Positions 17,881-25,909 of a stretch of DNA of 33,706 nucleotides are shown here, piece by piece (positions within the stretch are counted from its first letter, which is position 1; every line of letters begins with the position of its first letter). The notes beneath the pieces were generated by a model. That model was not told the origin of the DNA, ran no database searches, and saw only the letters and a list, made by a program, of their open reading frames with translations. Origin of the DNA: an uncultured Prochlorococcus sp. (GTDB lineage: Bacteria; Cyanobacteriota; Cyanobacteriia; PCC-6307; Cyanobiaceae); NCBI GenBank assembly GCA_902572825.1, contig CACGHD010000016.1:1-33706 (forward strand), written 5' to 3'. The translations under genes and the position numbers were made by a program.

Positions 17881-19041
17881 TTGGCGAATACGAGTAGAAA
17901 TAGAGGAATTGGAATTGTCACTGCAAGTGACAGTCAAGAAAGATCAAAAGGTCAATTACATATTTATGATGGAGAGGGTAAGGGAAAAAGTCAGGCTGCT
18001 TTGGGAGTAGTTCTCAGAACAATAGGATTAGGTATATGCGAAAAAAGACAGTCAAGAGTTTTACTTCTAAGATTTTTAAAAGGTCCTGAGAGGCCATACG
18101 ACGAGGATTCAGCTATAGAGGCTTTACAAAGAGGCTTTCCACATTTAATTGATCATGTTAGGACAGGAAGATCTGAATTTTTTACTGCTGACCAAGTCAC
18201 AAAGTTTGATGTTGGTGAGGCAGAGAGAGGTTGGAATATCGCTAAAGGAGCAATTGCTAGTTCTCTTTATTCTGTTGTCGTACTAGATGAGTTGAATCCA
18301 GTTCTTGATTTAGGAATGCTTGATATCAATGAAGTAGTTGACTCTCTTCAAAATCGTCCAGATGGATTAGAAATAATTATTACCGGCAGGGCAGCCCCTT
18401 CCTCTTTAGTAAGAATATCCCAACTCCATTCAGAAATGAGACCACGTTTGACAGGAAGCTTATCAAAACAAACCAGACAAAGTAGTTCTAGTGGTGGAAT
18501 TGAGATTTATACAGGTGAAGGAAAGGGTAAATCCACAAGTGCACTTGGTAAGGCTCTTCAAGCTATCGGTAAAGGAATATCTCAAGATAAAAGTCATAGA
18601 GTTTTAATATTACAGTGGTTAAAAGGTGGGAATGGTTATACCGAAGACGCTGCCATAGAAGCTTTGAGAGAGAGTTACCCTCATTTAGTAGATCATTTGC
18701 GTTCAGGCAGAGATGCTATCGTCTGGAGAGGGCAGCAACAACCAATTGATTATGTTGAGGCTGAAAGAGCATGGGAAATTGCTAAAGCTGCTATTTTGTC
18801 TGGTTTGTACAAAACAATCATATTAGATGAATTAAATCCAACAGTTGATTTAGAGCTGCTACCTGTTGAATCGATACATCAAACACTCTTAAAAAAACCA
18901 GCAGATACAGAAGTTGTCATTACTGGGAGATGTAAAAATGAACCTTCATACTTTGATCTTGCTGATGTCTACTCTGAAATGGTTTGTCATAAGCATTATG
19001 CAAATGTTGGAGTTGATTTGAAAAGAGGTGTAGATTACTAA
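17881..19041 (+). CDS. Tandem CobA/CobO-like P-loop ATPase (two corrinoid adenosyltransferase-type modules)
   Basis: 386 aa made of two homologous P-loop modules. Each has Walker A GEGKGKS (31-37 and 212-218), a shared ED-x-AIEAL...PHL-x-DH-x-R-x-GR block (about 75-97 and 255-277) and a Walker B LDELNP (135-140 and 315-320), then ITGR. The P-loop and LDEL motifs are those of CobA/CobO/BtuR ATP:corrinoid adenosyltransferases. Only module 2 keeps the C-terminal SEM...H-Y-x-x-GV...G-x-DY tail; module 1 ends in a Ser/Gln-rich linker. Canonical CobA is a dimer of about 200-aa chains, so this may be a fused dimer with one specialised half. TTG start at 17881. Activity on cobalamin is inferred, not shown. 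Confidence 0.8.
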   Translation: MANTSRNRGIGIVTASDSQERSKGQLHIYDGEGKGKSQAALGVVLRTIGLGICEKRQSRVLLLRFLKGPERPYDEDSAIEALQRGFPHLIDHVRTGRSEFFTADQVTKFDVGEAERGWNIAKGAIASSLYSVVVLDELNPVLDLGMLDINEVVDSLQNRPDGLEIIITGRAAPSSLVRISQLHSEMRPRLTGSLSKQTRQSSSSGGIEIYTGEGKGKSTSALGKALQAIGKGISQDKSHRVLILQWLKGGNGYTEDAAIEALRESYPHLVDHLRSGRDAIVWRGQQQPIDYVEAERAWEIAKAAILSGLYKTIILDELNPTVDLELLPVESIHQTLLKKPADTEVVITGRCKNEPSYFDLADVYSEMVCHKHYANVGVDLKRGVDY

Positions 19042-19055
19042 CTATCCTAAAAAAA

Positions 19056-20201
19056 TTAATTGCACAATATTTTTTTTACCTTTTCAATGCCGCCTTCAAT
19101 GGATCTTGACTGAATTTTGAATTTAGACAAGATTCTAGAAGCTTTTTCAGAACGTTTCCCCGATTTACATATAGTAAAAACCTCTTTATTTAAACTTTCT
19201 TTTTGAATAAATTTTAAGTCAGATTCTTGGTTCAAATGACTTAAAGGAATTGAGATAGATCCCTCTATTGCAGATGCAGAAAATTCTTCATTCTCTCTAA
19301 CATCAATTAAAAGAATTTTGTTGGGTTTTGCTTTGTATAAACTATTAAATTCATTAGCATTGATACTGTTAAAGTCATTGTTTTTCTCACAATATTCGTC
19401 GCTACTATAAAAAACCTCAAACTGAGACAGATCTTTTATTCGTTTATTTAACTGATCACTTTTTAGATTTAATTTTTTCATATTCATATTCAATAGATCA
19501 AAAATTAAAATTTTTCCATCTAAAATTTCACCTTTTTTCAAAATGATTTTGATAATTTCATTAACCTGAAGAATTCCTATTAAACCCGTTGAAACACCTA
19601 CAACGCCATATTCTGCACAACTAGGTACAGCATTTTTTGCAGGTGATTCCGGAAGTAAGTCTCTTAAATTAGGACTATTGTTATATAAATTGAAAACACT
19701 AACTTGCCCTTCAAAGCCTTGTACACTTCCAAAGACTAGGGGTTTATTTAATATTAGGCATGAATCATTTATTAAATATCTTGTGCCAAAGTTATCCGAG
19801 CAATCACAAATAACATCAAACTCCTTTATTAATTCAAGAGCATTTTTAGAATTAATTCTCTCTGCAAAGGTTAATATTTCACAATTAGGATTGAATTTTT
19901 TAATTCTTTCCCTAGCAGAATCAATTTTAAGATTGCCAATAGTATTTGTTTCATGAATTATCTGTCTCTGGAGATTAGACTTTTCAACTTGATCGTTATC
20001 TACTATTCCAATTCTCCCAATTCCTGCTGCAGCTAAATAAAGCAAAACTGAAGACCCAAGTCCACCTGCTCCAATGCATAATACTGAGCTGTTTTTAAGA
20101 TTTAGTTGACCCTCATAACCTATTTCTTTGAGGGTTAAATGTTTTTGATATCTTTCTTCTTCATCAGAGCTTAAGAAGTTAAATTTGATATCTTTGGACA
20201 T
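19056..20201 (-). CDS. ThiF/MoeB-type E1-like adenylyltransferase fused to rhodanese
   Basis: 381 aa. The N-terminal E1-like domain has GAGGLGS (44-50), DND (68-70), the NLQRQ segment, DCSDNFGTRYLIND and PSCAEYGVVG (C195). The C-terminal rhodanese domain has LLIDVRENEEF and active-site CKSGKRS (C345). Such fusions adenylate a sulfur-carrier protein C-terminus and pass on persulfide sulfur for molybdopterin, thiamin or thiolation. Both zinc-binding CxxC pairs of E. coli MoeB are missing: the positions read SPNLRDLLPE and SDQLNKRI. MoeB versus ThiF cannot be settled from sequence. Convergent with the CobA-like gene, with 14 bases between stops. Confidence 0.85.
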   Translation of the reverse strand: MSKDIKFNFLSSDEEERYQKHLTLKEIGYEGQLNLKNSSVLCIGAGGLGSSVLLYLAAAGIGRIGIVDNDQVEKSNLQRQIIHETNTIGNLKIDSARERIKKFNPNCEILTFAERINSKNALELIKEFDVICDCSDNFGTRYLINDSCLILNKPLVFGSVQGFEGQVSVFNLYNNSPNLRDLLPESPAKNAVPSCAEYGVVGVSTGLIGILQVNEIIKIILKKGEILDGKILIFDLLNMNMKKLNLKSDQLNKRIKDLSQFEVFYSSDEYCEKNNDFNSINANEFNSLYKAKPNKILLIDVRENEEFSASAIEGSISIPLSHLNQESDLKFIQKESLNKEVFTICKSGKRSEKASRILSKFKIQSRSIEGGIEKVKKILCN

Positions 20202-20495
20202 TGAGATCCTTCTATTTTTGCAAGCTAAACTTTAAAAACATAATAATTAAAATAAAAATTTAAGTCTTTTAAATTTTTCTTATTAATATGATTTATTAAT
20301 GTTTTTGTTAGAACTAGACGATAATGTGAAGTTTTTATAAATCAATTTTAAGTTTAAATATCTTCAGAAACTATTTATACCAATGTCTCTTAAAAAATAC
20401 AAAATGTTTCGGTTCGGAATTTTACACAACAAAAAGGTAGTCAACAGACGTTTTTTCCGATACTGTCTGGTTCATATATTAAGTTTACTGAATTC
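20202..20495. other. 294-bp divergent spacer, largely featureless
   Basis: This region separates the ThiF-rhodanese gene (minus) and the CURT1/CAAD gene (plus). Apart from the short possible ORF at 20383-20499 I see no gene, no tRNA-like fold and no strong GC hairpin. The right third (about 20400-20470) is less AT-rich than the left and contains the run AGTCAACAGACG, which could be part of a promoter or 5' leader for the CURT1/CAAD gene. Nothing more specific is supported. Confidence 0.4.
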
Positions 20496-20499
20496 ATGA
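20383..20499 (+). CDS. Possible small basic ORF overlapping the CURT1/CAAD start (38 aa)
   Basis: ATG at 20383, ending at a TGA whose bases overlap the next gene's ATG (ATGA at 20496-20499). The predicted peptide is very basic in its first 26 residues and hydrophobic at the end. The ATGA overlap is the form used for translational coupling elsewhere in this window, but a 38-codon frame in an AT-rich spacer can easily be chance. There is no clear Shine-Dalgarno. Confidence 0.2.
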   Translation: MSLKKYKMFRFGILHNKKVVNRRFFRYCLVHILSLLNS

Positions 20500-20861
20500 G
20501 TGATAACACTCCAGAGTCAAATCAAGACTCCGGCTCCGATACAAGCTCAGAAACCAAAAGCTTTTCAGAGAAGTACTCTGATGTTATGGGAAAAGTCAAT
20601 GAAACCCTTGGTAATGTTGATTGGACTCAAATGGGTAAGTATGGCAAGGCGGCAGGCATAATAGCTGTTGTCGTAATTGCTCAGATAATAATTAAAGTTG
20701 TCATTGACACGATAAACTTTTTCCCAATTCTCCCTGGTTTACTAGAACTACTGGGCGTAATTGTTGTTGGCCAGTGGAGCTGGCAAAATCTTCGTACCAG
20801 TGAAAATCGTGAAGCTGTTTTAGATAAGGTACAAAATCTTAAAAAGACATATTTAGGCTAG
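20496..20861 (+). CDS. CURT1/CAAD-domain thylakoid membrane protein
   Basis: 121 aa. The first 22 residues are acidic and Ser/Thr-rich. An amphipathic segment (about 23-48) precedes two hydrophobic helices (about 52-70 and 74-96), and a charged amphipathic C-terminal helix ends the protein. This is the CAAD (cyanobacterial aminoacyl-tRNA synthetase appended domain) architecture, shared with CURT1 proteins that bend thylakoid membranes at their margins. Here it stands alone, with no synthetase. The GQWSWQNLRTSENRE stretch after helix 2 is typical. The likely role is membrane curvature or thylakoid organisation. Confidence 0.85.
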   Translation: MSDNTPESNQDSGSDTSSETKSFSEKYSDVMGKVNETLGNVDWTQMGKYGKAAGIIAVVVIAQIIIKVVIDTINFFPILPGLLELLGVIVVGQWSWQNLRTSENREAVLDKVQNLKKTYLG

Positions 20862-20869
20862 TTAAAGAT

Positions 20870-21748
20870 TTACATATTTAGTATTGCTTTTACGTAATCT
20901 TTAACTTGTTTTAAATACCCTCCTCCAAACATATTGGCATGATTTAATATGTGGTAAAAATTATAAATAATAATTCTTTTTTCAAATCCGTTTTTTATAG
21001 GAAAAATTTTATGATATTCTTCATAAAATTCTTTTCTAAAACCTCCAAATAGCTTTGTCATAGCTATATCTACTTCATTATCTGCCCACCAAGCTGCAGG
21101 GTCAAAGATAACTCCCTTACCATTTTTTTCCGTTCCTACATTTCCTGACCATAAATCACCATGAACTAGAGAATTTATTGGTTTATGATTAAGTAATTCT
21201 GATTTAATTTTATCTTGAACTTTATTTATAATTTCTTTATCTAAAATCGTCGATTCAAGAATTAATAATTGAGGTATTATTCTTAAGTTTAAAAAACAAT
21301 CTATCCAATTATCTTTCCAGCCTTTTTTCTGATCTGTTGTTCCAATAAAACCCTCAACTGGAGACCCAAACGTGTTGGGATTAGATTCAGCTGATTTTAG
21401 GTGCATTTCACCCAAACCTTTTCCAAGCTTTTTTTGGTCAAAGTAATACATATCTATCCATTCAATTAAGAGAATTTCTATATTTTCTATATTTTTATAT
21501 GCAATAACTTCAGGAAGAACTAAATTTTCTTGATTAATAAACTTTCTCAAATTTTGAAGGCAATATTTTTCAAATTCAAGAAATTTTTTGTTTCTAGTGT
21601 TTTTTTTAAGGAATAACTTTCTGTTTGAGAATTCTATTTGCCAGGCACTATGAATGTCACCACCATGTACTTGTTCAATACTTTTTGGATAGCTTTCACC
21701 TAATTCATCACAAATTTCGTTAACTTCAATGGGAGATAATTTTTGCAT
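20870..21748 (-). CDS. Fructosamine kinase-like protein
   Basis: About 292 aa. It has the HGGDIHSAW start block (28-36), an EWID hinge region (96-99), the catalytic loop HGDLWSGNV (196-204) and the metal-binding FDPAAWW (D216), followed by VDIAM. This is the fructosamine/ketosamine-3-kinase family of the protein-kinase-like fold. It phosphorylates Amadori products on glycated proteins or free amines, leading to deglycation. ATG at 21748 is chosen over the in-frame TTG at 21754. The start lies only 5 bases from the divergent crtD start, so its promoter must be inside the crtD coding region or much weaker than usual. Confidence 0.9.
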   Translation of the reverse strand: MQKLSPIEVNEICDELGESYPKSIEQVHGGDIHSAWQIEFSNRKLFLKKNTRNKKFLEFEKYCLQNLRKFINQENLVLPEVIAYKNIENIEILLIEWIDMYYFDQKKLGKGLGEMHLKSAESNPNTFGSPVEGFIGTTDQKKGWKDNWIDCFLNLRIIPQLLILESTILDKEIINKVQDKIKSELLNHKPINSLVHGDLWSGNVGTEKNGKGVIFDPAAWWADNEVDIAMTKLFGGFRKEFYEEYHKIFPIKNGFEKRIIIYNFYHILNHANMFGGGYLKQVKDYVKAILNM

Positions 21749-21753
21749 TTTCA

Positions 21754-23271
21754 ATGAGAGATTCCGAAGTTATTGTTGTTGGCGCAGGTATAGCAGGACT
21801 AACTTCTGCTGCGATTTTATCAAAACAAGGTTTATCAGTTAATTTAATCGAATCTCATACTCAATCAGGAGGATGTGCAGGTACTTTTAAAAGAAAGAAT
21901 TATATTTTTGATGTTGGCGCAACTCAAGTTGCGGGTTTAGAGAAAGGAGGAATACATTCTAGAATTTTTGATTTTTTAGATATTCCATCTCCTGAAGCCA
22001 CAATTTTAGATCCTGCTTGCATAGTTGATTTAAATGATGGAGGTCAGCCCATACCTATTTGGTATGAAAAAAGTAAATGGATTGCTGAACAGGAAATGCA
22101 GTTTCCAGGGAGTAGTAAATTTTGGAAGCTTTGTGCTCTCATTCATCAAAGTAATTGGATATTTGCTAACAATAATCCTGTATTACCAGTAAGTAATTTT
22201 TGGGATTTTTCTCAACTTCTTAAAGCATTAGTACCTTCAAACCTTCTAACAGGGATCTTACTAAAATCAACTATTTTTGATTTGTTGCGAATATGTGGAT
22301 TATCCAATAATGAGCGCTTGATAAAATTCTTAAATCTTCAACTAAAACTTTACTCTCAAGAGGACGTTTATAATACAGCCGCATTATATGGGTCTACTGT
22401 CCTTCAAATGTGTCAACAGCCACATGGTCTGTGGCATCTTAAAAAATCTATGCAGTCTTTAAGTGAAGCATTAGAAAGTTCATTGAGGAAAACTGAAGCT
22501 AATCTAATTTTTGGACAAAAAGTTAATTCTATAAATTTTGATGAGGCAAATATGTGTTGGAAAGTATCTGCTAATTCGAAAAAAAAATCTTTTATTTACC
22601 AAGCAAAAGATTTGATTTATACCGCGCCTCCACAATCTTTGCTCAAGCATTTGAAAGATCCTTTAAAAAGAAAAAAGAAGTATCTAAATCGAATCAATAA
22701 TTTGCCTGATCCAAGTGGAGCTGTAGTTTTTTATTCAGCATTAAAAAGAGAACATATTAAAAAAACTTCCTCCAATCATTATCAATTTGTGTCCAAAGAA
22801 TTCACTTCGGTATTTGTATCAATTAGTGATGATGGTGATGGAAGAGCGCCAAGAGGTGAGGTGACTTTAATTGCCAGTATCTTTACCAAGACTAAAAATT
22901 GGTTTGATCTGGATAAACAAACTTATTTAAAAAAGAAAAATGATTACATGAAAAAATTATCGCTTGAATTGGAAAGTCAATTTGATATTGATCCTGAAAA
23001 ATGGCTACATAGGGAATTAGCAACTCCATTGGGATTTGAAAAATGGACAAATAGACCTAATGGAATAGTAGGTGGGCTTGGTCAAAATCCAGATATTTTT
23101 GGTTTATTTGGATTATCAAGTAGGACACCTTTTGAAGGTTTATGGTTATGCGGAGATTCTATTTATCCTGGAGAGGGTACTGCAGGTGTTAGTCAGTCTG
23201 CATTAATGGTTTCAAGGCAAATTTTAGCTTCTAAAGGTATAGAAAATTTTAGTTTAAAAAATTTTGTCTGA
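21754..23271 (+). CDS. crtD: CrtD-type carotenoid 3',4'-desaturase family oxidoreductase
   Basis: 505 aa. An N-terminal FAD-binding Rossmann motif VVGAGIAGL (8-16) precedes GGCAGTFKRKNYIFDVGATQVAG. The C-terminal FAD region reads GLWLCGDSIYPGEGTAGVSQSA. The family is the CrtI/phytoene-dehydrogenase superfamily. The DVGATQVAGLEKGGIH and LQLKLYSQEDVYNTAALYG stretches match the cyanobacterial CrtD group (as in Synechocystis slr1293) better than CrtH isomerase. CrtD in other cyanobacteria acts in myxol synthesis; the substrate here is uncertain. Its 3' end overlaps convergent tyrA by 23 bases. Confidence 0.78.
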   Translation: MRDSEVIVVGAGIAGLTSAAILSKQGLSVNLIESHTQSGGCAGTFKRKNYIFDVGATQVAGLEKGGIHSRIFDFLDIPSPEATILDPACIVDLNDGGQPIPIWYEKSKWIAEQEMQFPGSSKFWKLCALIHQSNWIFANNNPVLPVSNFWDFSQLLKALVPSNLLTGILLKSTIFDLLRICGLSNNERLIKFLNLQLKLYSQEDVYNTAALYGSTVLQMCQQPHGLWHLKKSMQSLSEALESSLRKTEANLIFGQKVNSINFDEANMCWKVSANSKKKSFIYQAKDLIYTAPPQSLLKHLKDPLKRKKKYLNRINNLPDPSGAVVFYSALKREHIKKTSSNHYQFVSKEFTSVFVSISDDGDGRAPRGEVTLIASIFTKTKNWFDLDKQTYLKKKNDYMKKLSLELESQFDIDPEKWLHRELATPLGFEKWTNRPNGIVGGLGQNPDIFGLFGLSSRTPFEGLWLCGDSIYPGEGTAGVSQSALMVSRQILASKGIENFSLKNFV

Positions 23272-24088
23272 TTTCTTTTGCTTCAGCAAGTTTGCTAGAA
23301 AGTAACTCCCAATTTTTTTCTTTAATAAGAGACTCCAGGATATTCAGCTTATTTTTAAAATTATTTAGGGCATTTAAAACATTACTCTGATTATTAATAG
23401 CTAAATCTAAGCCAAGTTGTTCATTTCCGCCGCCAACTCTAGAAGTATCAGCAAATCCTGTAGCAGCCAATTTTTGCGTGAGATCTAATAAAGATTGATT
23501 ATTTTTTGTATGAGCAGTTTGAATTAAGGCAGAAGCTACAAATATAGGTAAATGAGAAATTAGAGATACTGCTTCATCATGCTCCTTTGGCGAAGCTTGG
23601 CAAATTTCACAATCCATTGAAGTTATTAGCTTGGAAATGGTTCTGACTGCATTAAAATCACTATTTTGCGTTGGGGTAATAATCCATTTTGAATTTTTGA
23701 AAAGACTTTCAAAACCTGAATCAACTCCTTTTCTTTCTGTTCCTGCCATTGGATGAGATCCAATAAACAGAGGATGTAAATTTTCCCATTTATTTACAAT
23801 TGGTTCTTTTACAGAGCCTACATCAGTTAGTATTGCCTCCTTTGGTATTGATGCTACTAATCGTTGAGAGGGACTGATCAAATCTTTGATAGGCAATGCC
23901 AAAATTATTAGCTCACATTTTTTTAATAAGCTCAGATCACAGCTAACAAAATTTGCAAGTTTTTTATCTTTAGCTTTTTTTTCATTAAATTCATTATTTG
24001 CTATTCCATAAATTGTATGGTTTAGACTTTGGAGTTTTAATCCTAAAGAACCACCAATTAACCCTAATCCTATTATTCCAATTTTCAT
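23249..24088 (-). CDS. tyrA: Prephenate/arogenate dehydrogenase
   Basis: 279 aa. It has an N-terminal NAD(P)-binding GLGLIGGSLG (7-16), the GSHPMAGTERKGVDSGFESLF block (catalytic His), and SLISHLPIFVASAL and GFADTSRVGGGN in the helical C-terminal domain. The enzyme oxidatively decarboxylates prephenate or arogenate on the way to tyrosine. Cyanobacterial members commonly prefer arogenate and NADP, but that is family knowledge and not read here. There is no fused chorismate mutase or ACT domain. ATG at 24088. The 3' end overlaps crtD. Confidence 0.93.
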   Translation of the reverse strand: MKIGIIGLGLIGGSLGLKLQSLNHTIYGIANNEFNEKKAKDKKLANFVSCDLSLLKKCELIILALPIKDLISPSQRLVASIPKEAILTDVGSVKEPIVNKWENLHPLFIGSHPMAGTERKGVDSGFESLFKNSKWIITPTQNSDFNAVRTISKLITSMDCEICQASPKEHDEAVSLISHLPIFVASALIQTAHTKNNQSLLDLTQKLAATGFADTSRVGGGNEQLGLDLAINNQSNVLNALNNFKNKLNILESLIKEKNWELLSSKLAEAKEIRQNFLN

Positions 24089-24183
24089 AGTTTGATTAAT
24101 TCAAGACCCTTTTATATTGATACCAATTTTTTGTATATTAGGTTCATAAATTTTGTATGTATTTGAAATTAAATAAATTATAA

Positions 24184-25632
24184 ATGCTGGAAATTTTAAG
24201 TCATCGATATTTAAAAAAATTTTTGAGAGATCAAAGTATTAGCTGGAAACATATATATTCTTTTGGGAGGATAATTTCTAAATGCATTGAAAATGATTCT
24301 ACATATTTAATTAATTCAGAAATTTTCTCTAGCTATGATTGGTTACCTCCAATTTTGATTTCTCTATTTTTAAGGGAAGAGGATTCAACCTTTATTTTAT
24401 CTAAAGAAAAAATTCAATTTATAAGCCAATTTCAGATTGATTCATTAAAAAATCTAGGCTTTAATTTTACTTTAAAAAATGATCAATTTATTTTTGCAAA
24501 TCATCATGTCCGCTTGATAACAATTCAAGATTTACTTAATGATCCTAATTTTTTTAATCTTAGAAATCATAGAATAGTTTATTCTGGAATTGAGGATATA
24601 AAAGAGGATTTAAAAAATCACTTTAGGATTTCCTTAATTAAAAAGGATTGGACAAAAAACTTTAAAGAATTTGAATTAATCAATCAAAAATTTTTAAAAG
24701 TATATGATTCGTTGAAGAAAAAGTTTTTCTCGCGAAAGGTTTTGGGAAATAGTTATGTCAATTTAGATGAAAATGAAATTAGTTTCTTTTCAAACTTTTT
24801 TCATGAAAATTCTTTTTTCTCAGATAAATTTTTTAGCGTTAATAAAGCATTATCTCAAGGCTGGGCATGCTGGGTAAAATTAAATGATATAAATTTAGAT
24901 TGGAATTTGTATTTGCAGCCAATAGATGAACTTTCTCAAATTAAGAAATTTTTTTTGAATAATAAATTTGTTTTCTTATCATCAATGCGAAAAGATAATT
25001 TTTTCCAAATGTATCTAAAAAAGCATAGTTTAGATATTGACTTGGTTATTAATTTTAAAAGTAATTTTGAAGAGAAAAAGATTAAATTATATATACCTCC
25101 TAAACAGTTTCTTCCTAATAATCCTCTTTTTACCAATTCAATCTTGGATACTTGCAAAAAGTTAATACTTTTTAGAAAGGGTTTAACTTTAGTTTTGTCT
25201 GATGATATTGATTTAAAAACAAACCTTGCTACAGAATTCGCTTCTACTTACGGGAAGAGGGTATTCCTAGAGACAATTCCCTTTGGTAAAAATGAAATTC
25301 TTTGCTCTAGTTTTGACTGGTGGATTAGGAATTCTTGTTTAATTCAAATTCCAGAACAAATTATCATTACTTTACTTCCGATTCCAAATATGTCCGAACC
25401 TATTAATGCAATTACAGTTTCTCATAAAAACAAGCTTTCTCAGGATTGGTTTAGAGAATCCTTTCTTCCCCAAGCTAGAATTAAACTTGAAAGATCTGTT
25501 TCTCCTTTAAGAAGAAATTCAGGTAAGTTAATAATTTTAGATGGAAGAGTAAATAAAAGAAACTGGGGAAGATTACTTTTGCAAAACATTCAACCCTCAA
25601 AAAAAATTAACTATATGTTACCTTTTGATTAG
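24184..25632 (+). CDS. Rad3/DinG-helicase-like protein lacking a Walker A motif
   Basis: 482 aa, rich in Phe, Asn and Lys. The N-terminal two thirds show no recognisable domain and no GxxxxGK(S/T). The C-terminal part (FLPQARIKLERSVSPLRRNSGKLIILDGRV, then WGRLLLQNI) resembles helicase domain 2 of DinG/XPD enzymes, including the Q/ER-x-x-x-P-R region normally reading RQGxGRLIR. The missing Walker A, and SVSPLRRN in place of the arginine-finger motif, suggest ATPase activity is lost or altered. A role in DNA binding or repair is speculative. ATG at 24184. Confidence 0.6.
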   Translation: MLEILSHRYLKKFLRDQSISWKHIYSFGRIISKCIENDSTYLINSEIFSSYDWLPPILISLFLREEDSTFILSKEKIQFISQFQIDSLKNLGFNFTLKNDQFIFANHHVRLITIQDLLNDPNFFNLRNHRIVYSGIEDIKEDLKNHFRISLIKKDWTKNFKEFELINQKFLKVYDSLKKKFFSRKVLGNSYVNLDENEISFFSNFFHENSFFSDKFFSVNKALSQGWACWVKLNDINLDWNLYLQPIDELSQIKKFFLNNKFVFLSSMRKDNFFQMYLKKHSLDIDLVINFKSNFEEKKIKLYIPPKQFLPNNPLFTNSILDTCKKLILFRKGLTLVLSDDIDLKTNLATEFASTYGKRVFLETIPFGKNEILCSSFDWWIRNSCLIQIPEQIIITLLPIPNMSEPINAITVSHKNKLSQDWFRESFLPQARIKLERSVSPLRRNSGKLIILDGRVNKRNWGRLLLQNIQPSKKINYMLPFD

Positions 25633-25661
25633 GTTATGATTTTGTAAATAACTAAAGAAAT

Positions 25662-25907
25662 ATGGGAGAAGCAAAAAGACGCAAAACACTTGGTTTACCT
25701 CCAAAAAAAAATAATACTAAAACTAAATTTGATGATTCTCCAAGATTATTTGAATGGCTCCCTTTTACAATCAATCAAAGAGATAACCTAATTAAATTAA
25801 GTATTAAGGCCAGTTGGTTTGGAATCGGAGGGTTAGTAATCTTATGGATTGTCGTGAGATTTATAGGCCCTGCTGCTGGGTGGTGGACTTTAGCTGATTC
25901 TTTATAA
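25662..25907 (+). CDS. DUF2839-family small membrane protein (81 aa)
   Basis: The N-terminal MGEAKRRKTLGLPPK is the hallmark of this cyanobacterial family. A polar linker leads to one transmembrane helix (about 50-68, WFGIGGLVILWIVVRFIG), and the protein ends in PAAGWWTLADS. Function is unknown; it is probably an inner- or thylakoid-membrane protein with the basic N-terminus on the cytoplasmic side. It starts 29 bases after the helicase-like gene and is convergent with recA, with 2 bases between stops. Confidence 0.85.
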   Translation: MGEAKRRKTLGLPPKKNNTKTKFDDSPRLFEWLPFTINQRDNLIKLSIKASWFGIGGLVILWIVVRFIGPAAGWWTLADSL

Positions 25908-25909
25908 AT

